A stretch of 64,000 bases of DNA from positions 558,001 through 622,000 of the forward strand of contig NZ_FMCS01000003.1 of the NCBI RefSeq assembly GCF_900091435.1. Reading direction: 5' to 3'. This DNA comes from Micromonospora chaiyaphumensis. Its GTDB lineage: Bacteria; Actinomycetota; Actinomycetes; Mycobacteriales; Micromonosporaceae. Position numbers and translations under genes: made by a program. Each line of letters starts with the position of its first letter. Position 1 is the stretch's first letter. Shown one piece after another: positions 34,072 through 43,205 of the stretch. The notes under the pieces are model-generated. The model was not told the origin of the DNA. It did no database searches and saw only the letters and a list, made by a program, of their open reading frames with translations.

Positions 34072-34462
34072 CAATGTGCCGAACGTAAACCTCACCACCC
34101 GGCGCGCGATCGACTTCATGCTCGTGAACAGCAGCCTCTGTGAGTTCACGCGGTGGATCTGACGTCCGACCGCGCTGCCTGCCGGTCCGCGCGTCCTTCG
34201 ACGAAGCCTGCGGCTGCTTCCCGCCCTGCCGACGTGGCCAGCGGCCGAGGCAGGGGAGGCCTGCGGCACCGGGCACCGGCGATGCCGCCTCGGCCGCCGC
34301 TCACCGAGCGGCCGACGTGACTCTCGCGCCCCGGATTCCCCGCTCGGCAGCCGGTCGCAGCACCGGTCACCGCTGCGCCTGACCACGCCGGGTGACCGGC
34401 CTCTTCCCCCTGCCCGCGCCCATGAGGCACGGCGGCCTTCCCCTGCGCAATCGGAGGCGCTC

Positions 34463-36466
34463 ATGAACGTGCTCGACCCGACCACCGTCTCGCGTCGAGG
34501 TCTCCTCGGCGGTGTCGCCGGTGTGGCCCTGGCCGGGCTGGCCCCGGCTCCGGCGCTCGCGGCCCGTCCACCGGAGCCGGCACCGCGGCACCGGCCGCCC
34601 AACGTGGTGTTCATCTCCATCGACGACCTCGGCTGGGACGAGCTCGGCAGCTACGGCAACACGTTCAACGAGACGCCGCGGATCGACCACCTGGCCCGGG
34701 AGGGCATGCGTTTCACCAGCGCCTACGCCGCCGCGCCGGTGTGCTCGCCGACCCGCGCCGCGCTGGTGACCGGTCTCTATCCGGTGCGGACGGGGATCAC
34801 GGACTTCCTCCGGGGCGAGCCCGCGGCGAGCAGCAAGTACCTGTCACCGGACCTGCCGACCCTGCCCGACGTCCTGCGTCCCTTCGGCTACGCCACGGGA
34901 CTGATCGGCAAATGGCACCTCACCGAGACCTACAGCGGGCCGTACGACGAGCGGCCCGGCAATCCCTACGCCCACGGGTTCGACGAGGTGATCGCCTCCG
35001 AACAGAAATACATCGCCGACGGCGACTACTTCCACCCGTACTTCTTCATGCCGGACCTGCCCGCGCGGGAGCCGGGCGAACACCTCACCGACCGGCTGGC
35101 GTCCGAGGCCGTCGACTTCATCACCCGGCACCGCCACGAGCCGTTCTTCCTCCACGTCTCCAACTACGCCGTACACACCGTCCTGGACGGGAAACCCGAC
35201 CTGGTCGCCAAGTACCGGGCCAAGCCGGGCGCCGGCCAGGCCCCGAACCGGCCGGTGCTGGCCGCCATGCTGGAGAGCGTCGACCAGCAGGTGGGCCGGA
35301 TCGCCGACACACTCGCAGACCTCGGCCTGGACCGCGACACGCTGCTGCTGATCACCTCCGACAACGGCGGCCCCTACGACGACGCGAACCAGCCGCTGCG
35401 CGGCGGCAAGGGCGACCTCTACGAGGGCGGCATCCGGGTCCCGCTGATCGCGTACTGGCCGGGCACGGTGGGCCCGGGGGAGGAGAACGCGACGCCCACC
35501 AGCACCATCGACGTGCTCCCGACCGTCCTGGACCTCGCCGGCGGGGACCCGCACGGACGGTTCGACGGCCGGAGCATCGCCCCCGTGCTCACCGGGACCG
35601 GCGCGGTGGAACGCGACGCCCTGTTCTGGGTCTACCCCCACTTCATCGGCCGGACCCACCCGCACGCCGCCGTCCGATCCGGCCAGTTCAAGCTGGTGCA
35701 GTACCTGCGCGACGGCCGCAGCGAGCTCTACCACCTGGTTCGTGACCCGGCGGAGACCACGGACCTGTCCGACCGCTACCCCCAGAAGGCCCGCCAGCTG
35801 CGGGGCCTGCTGGAGGCGCACATCGCCGAGAGCGCCCTGTTCCCCGCGCTGCCGACCCCCGAGCACTACCCGACGGTGGAGCTGGAGGAGTCGTTCGACG
35901 GCGACCTCGAACGCTGGAGCGTCCTGCCGGTCACCGCGTACGCCGCGCCGGCCGTCGTCAGCGGCGGCAGGGTCGCGGTGACGACGAACAGGATGACCCA
36001 CCTGGTCCTCCGCTCCGACGTCGCACCGGGCTCCGACCGGGTGGCGGTCGTACTCGACACGGGTACCTTCGCCGACGCCGGCACCCAGGACACCGTCTTC
36101 GTCGGCCTCGCCAAGGACGCCGGCAACTACCTGCTGTTCCGCTACCACAACGGACTGCACCGCGCGGGCTGGGACCTGCGCGTCAACGGCTCCCTGATCA
36201 CCGCGGGCGTCGAGCCGCTGGACGACCTGGACGGCACCGTGGACCTGACCGGTCCGGACGCCCGGTACGCGTTCGTGCTCCGCGGCCACGTGGCGACGGC
36301 GTACGTCGACCAGGGCAGCGGATGGGAGTTCCTGTTCAGCGCCGACACGGGCGGGGCGATCGACTTCAGCGATCCCGCCGTACGCGCCCAGTACCGCTAC
36401 GCCGCGAGCATCCGCCTCGACAGCGGCACCATCACCCTCGACGGCCTGACCGCCCGCCGAGCCTGA
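34463..36466 (+). CDS. Exported type I sulfatase
   Basis: 667 residues. A twin-arginine signal (VSRRGLLGG, hydrophobic core to about residue 33, ALAA) indicates Tat export. The sulfatase domain has FISIDDLGWDELGSYG with metal-binding Asp residues and the formylglycine motif CSPTRAALVTG with Cys94 as the converted residue. GKWHL, SDNGGPYDDANQPLRGGKGD and the EGGIRVPLI block complete the active site. From about residue 475 a beta-rich C-terminal domain follows (LARD YNGLHRAG-like jelly-roll pattern), perhaps carbohydrate binding. It is first in a cluster with its maturation enzyme. Confidence 0.95.
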   Translation: MNVLDPTTVSRRGLLGGVAGVALAGLAPAPALAARPPEPAPRHRPPNVVFISIDDLGWDELGSYGNTFNETPRIDHLAREGMRFTSAYAAAPVCSPTRAALVTGLYPVRTGITDFLRGEPAASSKYLSPDLPTLPDVLRPFGYATGLIGKWHLTETYSGPYDERPGNPYAHGFDEVIASEQKYIADGDYFHPYFFMPDLPAREPGEHLTDRLASEAVDFITRHRHEPFFLHVSNYAVHTVLDGKPDLVAKYRAKPGAGQAPNRPVLAAMLESVDQQVGRIADTLADLGLDRDTLLLITSDNGGPYDDANQPLRGGKGDLYEGGIRVPLIAYWPGTVGPGEENATPTSTIDVLPTVLDLAGGDPHGRFDGRSIAPVLTGTGAVERDALFWVYPHFIGRTHPHAAVRSGQFKLVQYLRDGRSELYHLVRDPAETTDLSDRYPQKARQLRGLLEAHIAESALFPALPTPEHYPTVELEESFDGDLERWSVLPVTAYAAPAVVSGGRVAVTTNRMTHLVLRSDVAPGSDRVAVVLDTGTFADAGTQDTVFVGLAKDAGNYLLFRYHNGLHRAGWDLRVNGSLITAGVEPLDDLDGTVDLTGPDARYAFVLRGHVATAYVDQGSGWEFLFSADTGGAIDFSDPAVRAQYRYAASIRLDSGTITLDGLTARRA

Positions 36467-36492
36467 CCGCCTCCTCACGACAGGACGTCCCG

Positions 36493-36615
36493 ATGTCATC
36501 GCTGCCCCGCAAACCGGGCGCCACCGCCGCCACCGCCGCCCTGGGCCGCACAGCTCTCACCGCCACCGGCACCGCCGCTGCTCCGCTCGGCGCCGCGACG
36601 GTCACCGGCGCATGA
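36493..36615 (+). CDS. 40-residue small protein coupled to the FGE gene
   Basis: ATG 36493, 27 bases after the sulfatase stop, opens 40 codons rich in Ala and Thr (TAATAALGRTALTATGTAAA) whose TGA overlaps the FGE ATG as ATGA. A basic start followed by an apolar Ala-rich run resembles a stripped signal peptide. It may mainly ensure translational coupling, or be the remnant of an exported protein. No family is known. Confidence 0.4.
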   Translation: MSSLPRKPGATAATAALGRTALTATGTAAAPLGAATVTGA

Positions 36616-37622
36616 CCTCCGAGCATCACCACTCCGCCGCGCCGAGTTGTTGCGCCCCCGCCGGCCTGCGCGAGACCGCGGCGACCGGCGCGCCGCTCCA
36701 GATCGGCCGCCGGCCGCGACAGCCGGATCCGATCGTCCGCGAGGCTGGTCGGTCGCGCTCCACGCGGGGCCAGGTCAGCCTCCCCGGCGGACGCTTCGCC
36801 ATGGGTGACGCCTTCGGTGAGGGCTACCCGGACGACGGGGAAGGGCCGGTGCACGAGGTCACCGTCGGCGCCTTCGCGATCGACGCCACGACGGTCACCA
36901 ACGCCGCCTTCGCGACCTTCGTCAAGGCCACCGGCTACGTCACCGAGGCCGAGGTGCTCGGCGTCTCCGCGGTCTTCCATCTCCAACTGAAGGCGGAACG
37001 TCCCGACATCCTCGGCGCGGCCGGCAGCACCCCCTGGTGGCTCGTGGTCCGCGGCGCCGACTGGCGCCATCCCTACGGGCCGGCCTCGTCGATAGCGGAC
37101 CTGCAGAATCACCCGGTCGTCCAGGTGACCTGGAACGACGCCCGCGCGTACGCCGCCTGGGCGGGCAAGCGCCTGCCGACCGAAGCCGAGTGGGAGTACG
37201 CCGCCCGGGGCGGTCTCGAGAAGGCCCGGTTCCCCTGGGGCGACGAACTGCTCCCGCGCGGTCGGTGGAACTGCAACATCTGGCAGGGCGCGTTCCCCCG
37301 CCTCAACACCGCCGAAGACGGGTTCATCGGCACCGCACCCGTCAAGCAGTACGCCCCCAACGGCTACGGCCTCTACAACACGGTCGGAAACGTGTGGGAG
37401 TGGTGCGCGGACTGGTTCGCCGCCGACACCTACGCCCTACGCGCCGGCACCGCCGTCGTGGACCCCTGCGGGCCGCAGGAGCCGGACGCCGCAGGCCGGC
37501 GTGTGATGCGCGGCGGGTCCTTCCTGTGCCACGACTCCTACTGCTACCGGTACCGGGTCGCGGCCCGTTCCGGGAACACCCCCGACTCCGCAGCCTCCAA
37601 CATCGGTTTCCGCTGCGCCTGA
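36612..37622 (+). CDS. Formylglycine-generating enzyme (SUMF1/FGE family)
   Basis: 336 residues. An N-terminal His/Cys-rich tail of about 50 precedes the FGE-sulfatase domain: VSLPGGRFAMGD, VHEVTVGAFAIDATTVTNAAFATFV, PVVQVTWNDARAYAAWAGK, RLPTEAEWEYAARGG and NVWEWCADWF. The copper-binding catalytic Cys pair is in GGSFLCHDSYCYRYR (about Cys306 and Cys311), with the CxxxxC spacing of actinobacterial FGE. It oxidises the Cys of CxPxR in sulfatases to formylglycine using oxygen. Both flanking sulfatases carry that motif. Confidence 0.95.
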   Translation: MTSEHHHSAAPSCCAPAGLRETAATGAPLQIGRRPRQPDPIVREAGRSRSTRGQVSLPGGRFAMGDAFGEGYPDDGEGPVHEVTVGAFAIDATTVTNAAFATFVKATGYVTEAEVLGVSAVFHLQLKAERPDILGAAGSTPWWLVVRGADWRHPYGPASSIADLQNHPVVQVTWNDARAYAAWAGKRLPTEAEWEYAARGGLEKARFPWGDELLPRGRWNCNIWQGAFPRLNTAEDGFIGTAPVKQYAPNGYGLYNTVGNVWEWCADWFAADTYALRAGTAVVDPCGPQEPDAAGRRVMRGGSFLCHDSYCYRYRVAARSGNTPDSAASNIGFRCA

Positions 37623-37674
37623 ACCTACCGCCCGCACCTGTTTCCCTTGTGTTCCTTCAAACGGAGGCCATTTC

Positions 37675-39882
37675 ATGATCACTCGCCGTCAGCTCCTGGC
37701 CGGCGCCGCCGCCGGCGTCGGAGCCGCCGCGCTCCCGTCGGTCGCTACAGCCGATCCGACGACCGCCGGCCGGCCCCGGCCGAACATCGTGCTCGTGCTC
37801 GCCGACGACCTCGGATACGGCGAGCTCGGCGCCTACGGGCAGCGCACCATCGCAACGCCGCGACTGGACCGGCTCGCGGCCGAGGGGCTGCGCTTCACGG
37901 ACGCCTACTCCGCCGCGGCCGTCTGCGCGCCCTCCCGCTCCGCACTGCTGACCGGCCTGCACGCCGGTCACGGGCCGGTGCGCAACAACCCCGCGGGCGA
38001 CCCCGACGCGATCGCCTTCACCGACGGCGACACCACGTTCGCCGAGGTACTGCGCGCCCGAGGCTACCGGACGGGCCTGTTCGGCAAGTGGGGCTTCGGC
38101 CCCGAGCGTGGCGACCAGCCGAGCCACCCCAACGCCCGAGGGTTCGACGAGTTCCTCGGCTACATCACGCACGGGCACGCGCACGACTACTACCCGTCGT
38201 ACCTCTGGCAGAACGGGGAACGCCTCGAGCTGCCGGAGAACGCGGGGTCCAACACGAACACCTTCGCCCCCGATCTCTTCCAGGACCGGGCACTCGACTT
38301 CATCCGGGCCCACCGCTCCGAGCCGTTCCTGCTCGTGGTCACCCCGAACCTTCCCCACGCCCCGAGCGACGTCCCCACCCAGGAACCGTACGCCGCCGAG
38401 GACTGGCCCTCGGCGGACCGGGGCCACGCGGCCCAGGTCACCCGGGTCGACACGTACGTCGGCGCGCTGGTCGACGAGCTCGCCGCGCATGGACTGCTCG
38501 AATCCACGGTGGTCCTGTTCACCAGCGACAACGGTCCGCACGAGGAGGGTGGCTTCGACCCGGACCGGTTCGACGCGAACGGCCCCCTCACCGGCTACAA
38601 GCGCAACCTGTACGAGGGCGGCATCCGCATCCCCTTGATCGCGTGGGCCCCGGGCCGGATCCAGCCCGGCGTGACCGACCGGATCACGCAGCAGACCGAC
38701 CTGCTCCCCACCCTTGCCGACCTCGCCGGCGTCCCCGGCCCGCGCGACATCGACGGCCGGTCGTTCAGCTCACTGCTCCAGCCGCGGCCGACCGCAGCCG
38801 CCGCGCAGCCGTACCTCTACTTCTGGCGACTCGACAACGGCAACACGAAGCGGGCCCGCGCCGTCGACGACGGCCGGCTGCAGCGAGCGGCCGAGGCGGT
38901 ACGCGAGGGCAACTGGAAGGCGATCCGGTGGGCGCCGGGGGAGGACCGGACCGTCCCGGACGACCAGTGGCAGGTCGAGCTCTACGACCTGGACCGTGAC
39001 CTCGGCGAGACGACCGACCTGGCCGCCGCCCGGCCCGAGGTCGTGAACCGGCTGGTCGGCCTCCTGCGACAGTCCTGGGTCGACGAGGTCACGCGGGAAG
39101 GCTACGGCGTCGAGCTGGACACTCCGGACCTGCTGCTGCCGGGCGTCACCTACGAACTCACCGCGACGCTCGCCAACGGTTCGGCGGTGCCCTGGACCGG
39201 CGCCCGGCTGGTACTCGCGGCACCCGCTGGGTGGACGGTCGAGCCGGCGACCAGCCAGGGGCTCGGACGCCTCGCGCCCGGAACCCGGGTGAGCACCACC
39301 TGGCGGGTCCGGGTGCCCGAGGAGACCACGACGGAACAGTGGCGGCTGACCGTGTCGGGTTACGCCGTCGCCCGCGACGCGCCGCTCACCTTCCGCGCCG
39401 AGCGCCGCTTCACCCCGCCGCCGGCTCCGCCGACCAGTGACTCGTACCTCAGCGATCTGCCCTGGATCACCGCCGTCAACGGCTGGGGCCCGGTGGAGCT
39501 GGACACCAGCAACGGCAAGCAGGCCGCCGGGGACGGCACCCCGATCTCCTTCGCCGGCACCGTCCACGCCAAGGGCCTCGGCGTCCACTCCTACTCCGAA
39601 GTCAGCTACCACCTCGGTGCCCGGGTGGCCCGGTTCACCTCGCTCGTGGGCATCGACGACTTCAGCGCCCGGCAGAGTTCGCGGGGCAACACGATCGCCG
39701 AGGTCTGGGCCGACGACCGACTCGTCCACACAACCGGCGTGCTCCGGGCGGCCACCGGACCCGAACCCGTGGACGTCGACGTCCGAGGGGCCCGGCTGCT
39801 GCGCCTGATCGTGCGCGCCGCCGACTCCGGCAACGGCTTCAACCACACGTCGTGGGCGGGCGCCTTCGTACGGCTGGGCTGA
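37675..39882 (+). CDS. Exported sulfatase with NEW3- and NPCBM-like domains
   Basis: 735 residues, ATG 37675 after ACGGAGGCC. The Tat signal is MITRRQLLAGAAAGVGAAA. Sulfatase motifs are VLADDLGYGELGAYG, CAPSRSALLTG (Cys84 to be converted) and LFTSDNGPHEEGG. After about residue 480 there is an Ig-like segment (GVTYELTATLANGSAVPW, NEW3-type), then a C-terminal NPCBM-like beta-sandwich with YLSDLPWITAVNGWGPVELD and HAKGLGVHSYSEVSYHLG. NPCBM modules bind sugars, so the substrate is probably a sulfated glycan. It follows FGE by 52 bases. Confidence 0.94.
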   Translation: MITRRQLLAGAAAGVGAAALPSVATADPTTAGRPRPNIVLVLADDLGYGELGAYGQRTIATPRLDRLAAEGLRFTDAYSAAAVCAPSRSALLTGLHAGHGPVRNNPAGDPDAIAFTDGDTTFAEVLRARGYRTGLFGKWGFGPERGDQPSHPNARGFDEFLGYITHGHAHDYYPSYLWQNGERLELPENAGSNTNTFAPDLFQDRALDFIRAHRSEPFLLVVTPNLPHAPSDVPTQEPYAAEDWPSADRGHAAQVTRVDTYVGALVDELAAHGLLESTVVLFTSDNGPHEEGGFDPDRFDANGPLTGYKRNLYEGGIRIPLIAWAPGRIQPGVTDRITQQTDLLPTLADLAGVPGPRDIDGRSFSSLLQPRPTAAAAQPYLYFWRLDNGNTKRARAVDDGRLQRAAEAVREGNWKAIRWAPGEDRTVPDDQWQVELYDLDRDLGETTDLAAARPEVVNRLVGLLRQSWVDEVTREGYGVELDTPDLLLPGVTYELTATLANGSAVPWTGARLVLAAPAGWTVEPATSQGLGRLAPGTRVSTTWRVRVPEETTTEQWRLTVSGYAVARDAPLTFRAERRFTPPPAPPTSDSYLSDLPWITAVNGWGPVELDTSNGKQAAGDGTPISFAGTVHAKGLGVHSYSEVSYHLGARVARFTSLVGIDDFSARQSSRGNTIAEVWADDRLVHTTGVLRAATGPEPVDVDVRGARLLRLIVRAADSGNGFNHTSWAGAFVRLG

Positions 39883-39905
39883 CGGGCCGCTCCTCGCCCG
39901 CAGCG

Positions 39906-39944
39906 GTGAGGGCCCGGACTTGCAGCCGCCTTCCGGGCCCTCAC
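39906..39944. terminator. Terminator of the sulfatase cluster
   Basis: A perfect 13-bp stem, GTGAGGGCCCGGA and TCCGGGCCCTCAC, with a 13-base loop, 24 bases after the sulfatase stop. There is no T-run. Confidence 0.75.
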
Positions 39945-40115
39945 CACGCACGCCACGTCGGCCAGTCCGCCGTGAGCAGGCTGACCGCCTCACACTTGTC
40001 GATCGATGGCATCACGGCCACCTCCAGGTGCAGAGGACCACCCGGGCAGTCGATCGACAAGGTGCCTAACCGCGAGCCTGGATAGAGGTACGTGCTGCGG
40101 CCTGGCGATAGCAGT
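39941..40115 (-). pseudogene. Possible 3' gene remnant
   Basis: A minus-strand frame with protein-like content: STYLYPGSRLGTLSIDCPGG, then PLHLEVAVMPSIDKCEAV and SLLTADWPTWRAW before TGA. The part upstream is Arg/Pro-rich noise with no good start. It may be the tail of a lost gene. It overlaps the sulfatase terminator. Confidence 0.25.
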
Positions 40116-40266
40116 TGGCCGGCGCGATCCGCATTCGCCGCCGAGCGGGGCGCCTCGTTCCGTGACGTCGCCGGGCGGACGGACGCCCGATCGTTCCGAT
40201 GACCGGATGCAGGGGATGAACCGGACGGCTGGGCAACGGGGGGTCGTGCCGGTCTACGCTCGCGCG

Positions 40267-40845
40267 GTGAGGGTGGACGAGTTCTGGGCGCTGGTCGAGG
40301 CATCCGCTTACCCCGGAGCGACGCGGAGTGAGCGCGAGGTCTTCCTGCATGCCCGGCTGCGGCATGCCGCCCGGTCGGACCTGTTGGACTTCGTTCAGCA
40401 CCTGTCTGCGACCCGGGAACCGGCCAACACCTTCCGGTTGTGGCGCGCGGCCGACATTCTCATGGGCGGGCACTGCGGCACGGACTCCTTCCACTATTTA
40501 CAGATGTGGCTCGTCGGGCTCGGCCGGGAGGCGTACAGCGCTGCGATCGCCGACCCTGACAGCCTCAGCACGGTGCCGGAGGTACGCCGACTGGCTTCTC
40601 TGGCGAAGCCGTGGCAGGACGACGATTACCCGGATTGGGAGTCGCTGGAGTACGTGGCGTGCAAGGTGGGTGAAGCTCGCTCCGACATTGCTGGCGATGT
40701 TCGGGACCTAGTGAGTGAGGAGCGCGGAGTCCTTCTGCGGTTCGACCCGAACCCGGATGATGTCGAGTGGCTCCATCTGGACTCCGCCGAGGTGGCCCGC
40801 CGGTACCCCCGCCTCTGGGCGCTGTTCAGCGAGGCGAACCGGTGA
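40267..40845 (+). CDS. DUF4240-domain protein
   Basis: 192 residues from GTG 40267 (VRVDEFWALVEAS), the usual N-terminus of DUF4240. The conserved-looking block RLWRAADILMGGHCGTDSFHYLQMWLVGLGREAY follows, rich in Trp and Gly, and the protein ends RRYPRLWALFSEAN. It is cytoplasmic. Function unknown; DUF4240 genes often sit among immunity-like or WGR-type genes. The next gene overlaps its stop as GTGA, so the two are co-translated. Confidence 0.85.
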   Translation: MRVDEFWALVEASAYPGATRSEREVFLHARLRHAARSDLLDFVQHLSATREPANTFRLWRAADILMGGHCGTDSFHYLQMWLVGLGREAYSAAIADPDSLSTVPEVRRLASLAKPWQDDDYPDWESLEYVACKVGEARSDIAGDVRDLVSEERGVLLRFDPNPDDVEWLHLDSAEVARRYPRLWALFSEANR

Positions 40846-41375
40846 GCTTGCACTATGAGTGGACGCTAGGACTCCGCCTTCGACCCGATGCGCCCGAGTC
40901 GTTCCTGGCCGAGTTGCGCTTCCACCTCGGGCTGACCGACCAGCTTCCCGACGACCCGGTCCTGGAGTACGACTGGCCGTGTCTGGTCGCCGACTCCGAC
41001 GACGCGCTGCCCGGCGGTGGTATCCGGTCGTTGGTCGTCCAGCAGCCGCACCTGGGCCGGCCGGGCTCGCTGGGGCTGTTCGTACGGACGTTTGTCCTCG
41101 ACGATGGCATGTACGAGCTGATGCAGAGCGTGCCGATGTGGCTGGCACCATGGTCGCTCACGCAGGGCTGGATTGGCGAAGCCCGCGAAGAGCTCGACCT
41201 GCACCCGTGGCTCTACTTCTACGTCCAGAACGGCCACGCGTACGTCGCGGAACCAGGCAAGACGATCGAGCCGCTGAGCGACGGCGCGCCGCCCTTCACG
41301 CTGCGACAGACCACGGACATACCCGAACCCCCGGGCGGAGCCGGGCCGCGACTGCTGGCCACCCGACGGACCTGA
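40842..41375 (+). CDS. Hypothetical protein co-translated with the DUF4240 gene
   Basis: 177 residues from GTG 40842. The protein opens SLHYEWTLGLRLRPDAP, has an aromatic-rich middle (MYELMQSVPMWLAPWSLTQG) and a WLYFYVQNGHAYV strand. This mix of beta strands and Trp/Tyr in a small acidic cytoplasmic protein is common in immunity-like families. No family is recognised. The GTGA overlap ties it functionally to the DUF4240 protein. Confidence 0.75.
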   Translation: MSLHYEWTLGLRLRPDAPESFLAELRFHLGLTDQLPDDPVLEYDWPCLVADSDDALPGGGIRSLVVQQPHLGRPGSLGLFVRTFVLDDGMYELMQSVPMWLAPWSLTQGWIGEAREELDLHPWLYFYVQNGHAYVAEPGKTIEPLSDGAPPFTLRQTTDIPEPPGGAGPRLLATRRT

Positions 41376-41457
41376 TTCAGGACCGCGGGAGAGTGCGACG
41401 GGGACATTCGCGGTAGGCCTAGAGTGCTGCGAAGGGCCACCCCATCTGAAGCGGTGG

Positions 41458-41991
41458 TCAGTTGGCCTGCTCGGCAGGGAAGTCGTCGGCGAAGGCGGCG
41501 TCGGCGGCTGCCGGCGGCATGCAGTCGTGGTCGTGGGCCGAAGTGCCGACCGCGTGGAGCACGGGATCCGGTCCGTCGCTGGTGATGAAGGTGAAGTCGA
41601 CGCGTTGCTGCAGGGTGCGCAGGCCGCGCTGTCCCGCGATCGGCTCGAGCCGTTCCCACTGACAGTCTGCGTCGGCCAGGGCGTCGGCCACCTGAGCGAA
41701 GGTCAGTCGTGCGGGCAGGGCGATGACCTCGCCGGGCTGAGCTTGGTTCGGCAGTTCGACCGTCCCTCGCCAGGTCTGGACCGTCACTGAGGTGATGATC
41801 CGGCAGCGGCATGCGACGAACTCGACGTCACCGTAGGAGTACAGGTGCGGCCACCTGTGGCGTTTGTGGATCCGCCCGATGTCCCACGGCATGCCGTAGG
41901 CAGCGACGACCTCCCGGAGACGGACGCCAGGATGAAGGAGGCCGAGCCGGCCAGTGGAGCCGAACGCTGCCAGGACGTCGAGCGCCTCCAT
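41458..41991 (-). CDS. Hypothetical immunity-like protein
   Basis: 177 residues, ATG 41991. It has an N-terminal helix (ALDVLAAFGSTGRLGLLHPG), then LREVVAAYGMPWDIGRIHKRH, a DVEFVACRCRIITSVTVQ strand pair and a C-terminal disordered Ala/Asp tail. The start resembles the AxFGSxGxLGLLxPGxxxxEV pattern of small SUKH/SMI1-neighbouring actinobacterial proteins. No catalytic motif is seen. It stands convergent to the gene at 40842. Confidence 0.65.
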   Translation of the reverse strand: MEALDVLAAFGSTGRLGLLHPGVRLREVVAAYGMPWDIGRIHKRHRWPHLYSYGDVEFVACRCRIITSVTVQTWRGTVELPNQAQPGEVIALPARLTFAQVADALADADCQWERLEPIAGQRGLRTLQQRVDFTFITSDGPDPVLHAVGTSAHDHDCMPPAAADAAFADDFPAEQAN

Positions 41992-42256
41992 GTCCTCAAC
42001 CTCCGCGCGGTAACCGTCTTTTCGGCTCAGCAGCCACCCGACCGACCGGTTTGCATCACCTCAAGTATCTGGTGGGACGCGAGTGCCAAGCATGTCCCGT
42101 GACGGGTTGACACGGACCGCATGCAGTGCCGAAATCCGCTCTATCAGATCAGGGCGGCCCGCAAGCGGGCGTGTCGGCATCGGCCGGGCGGGCCGGGATC
42201 GCCTGACCTGTATCCTGCGCTCCTCCCGGCAAGAGAGCTGACGGCGTGGAGGAAGC

Positions 42257-42601
42257 GTGGGATACGAGCTGCACATCAGCCGAGCCGAGGAGTACTACGA
42301 CAGCGAAGAGCACCCCATCACCCTGGACGAGTGGCTTTCCTACGCGGAGATCAACCCCATGCTCAGGGTGCGTGGATGGCTCGGCCGGGACGAGGACCGC
42401 CAGCCCGTCTACGAGCACCCCTGCACCGACGGAAGCATTGTCTCGTTGACCTGGTTCGAAGGTGCCATCGAGATCAAGGGCCATTTCGACGGCGACGCCT
42501 ACCGGGAGTTCGGAGCCGTCGCCGAGGACCTGCTGGCCAATCTTCAAGGCGACCACGGCGAGCGCTACACGGCGAGCGGTGTACTTCCCCCCACCCGATA
42601 G
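42257..42601 (+). CDS. Hypothetical small acidic protein
   Basis: 114 residues from GTG 42257, preceded by GGAGGAAG. It starts GYELHISRAEEYYDSEEHPI and contains LDEWLSYAEINPML and a LTWFEGAIEIKGHFDGDAY segment. Proteins with this YELHIxRAE start are small, acidic and uncharacterised; they occur in actinobacteria, often near immunity-like genes. No signal peptide or membrane segment is present. Nothing was recognised in 42602-42800. Confidence 0.72.
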   Translation: MGYELHISRAEEYYDSEEHPITLDEWLSYAEINPMLRVRGWLGRDEDRQPVYEHPCTDGSIVSLTWFEGAIEIKGHFDGDAYREFGAVAEDLLANLQGDHGERYTASGVLPPTR

Positions 42602-42800
42602 CCGTAGGGCTCCATCCCACACCCCGGCCTTCCCTCGGAGATCAGCGGAACCGGTGCGCCGAACCCTCCTCGCTCAGGCATTGCGAGGGCTACGCGAGGA
42701 CACGGTCGCCGGTCGCCTCGCGGTCCATTCCTGTGGGGCGGGCGGCGGCGCGGCGGTTAGGCTGTGCTGATGCAGGAGGCGGTGTCCCGGAGCGACCTCG

Positions 42801-43205
42801 ATGGCTGACGCGGACGATGTCCGTCACCTGGCGCTGGCGCTGCCTCACGTGGTCGAGATCGACAGCGACGGCTTCGACTTCCGGGTCGCCAACAAAGGGT
42901 TCGTCTGGTCCTACCCCGAGCGCAGACCCGGTACGGCACGCCGCATCCGGACCGACATTGCGGTGCTGTACGTGGGCGACGAAGCGGAGAAGCAGGCGTT
43001 ACTCCTCGGCGAGCCCGAGGTCTTCTTCACCACGCCCGCATATGACGGGTTGCCCCTGGTTATGCTGCGCCTGGCGCAGGTAAGCGTCGATCGGCTGAAG
43101 GAGCTCGTGACCGACGCGTGGCGCATGCGTGCCCCGGACTCACTCGTCGGTGACCTCGATGAGGGCATCGACTCGTTGAACCCAGAGCTGCGCAGAGGCG
43201 ATTAG
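42801..43205 (+). CDS. MmcQ/YjbR-family protein
   Basis: 134 residues. ADADDVRHLALALPHVVEI, the FRVANKGFVWSYPER strand with aromatic surface, a VFFTTPAYDGLPLVMLRLAQV block and VDRLKELVTDAWRMRAP together are the MmcQ/YjbR (CyaY-like fold, DNA-binding-type) architecture. The molecular role is unknown. The start ATG 42801 is preceded by GGAGCG. It ends tail-to-tail with the gene at 43202, overlapping by four bases. Confidence 0.85.
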   Translation: MADADDVRHLALALPHVVEIDSDGFDFRVANKGFVWSYPERRPGTARRIRTDIAVLYVGDEAEKQALLLGEPEVFFTTPAYDGLPLVMLRLAQVSVDRLKELVTDAWRMRAPDSLVGDLDEGIDSLNPELRRGD

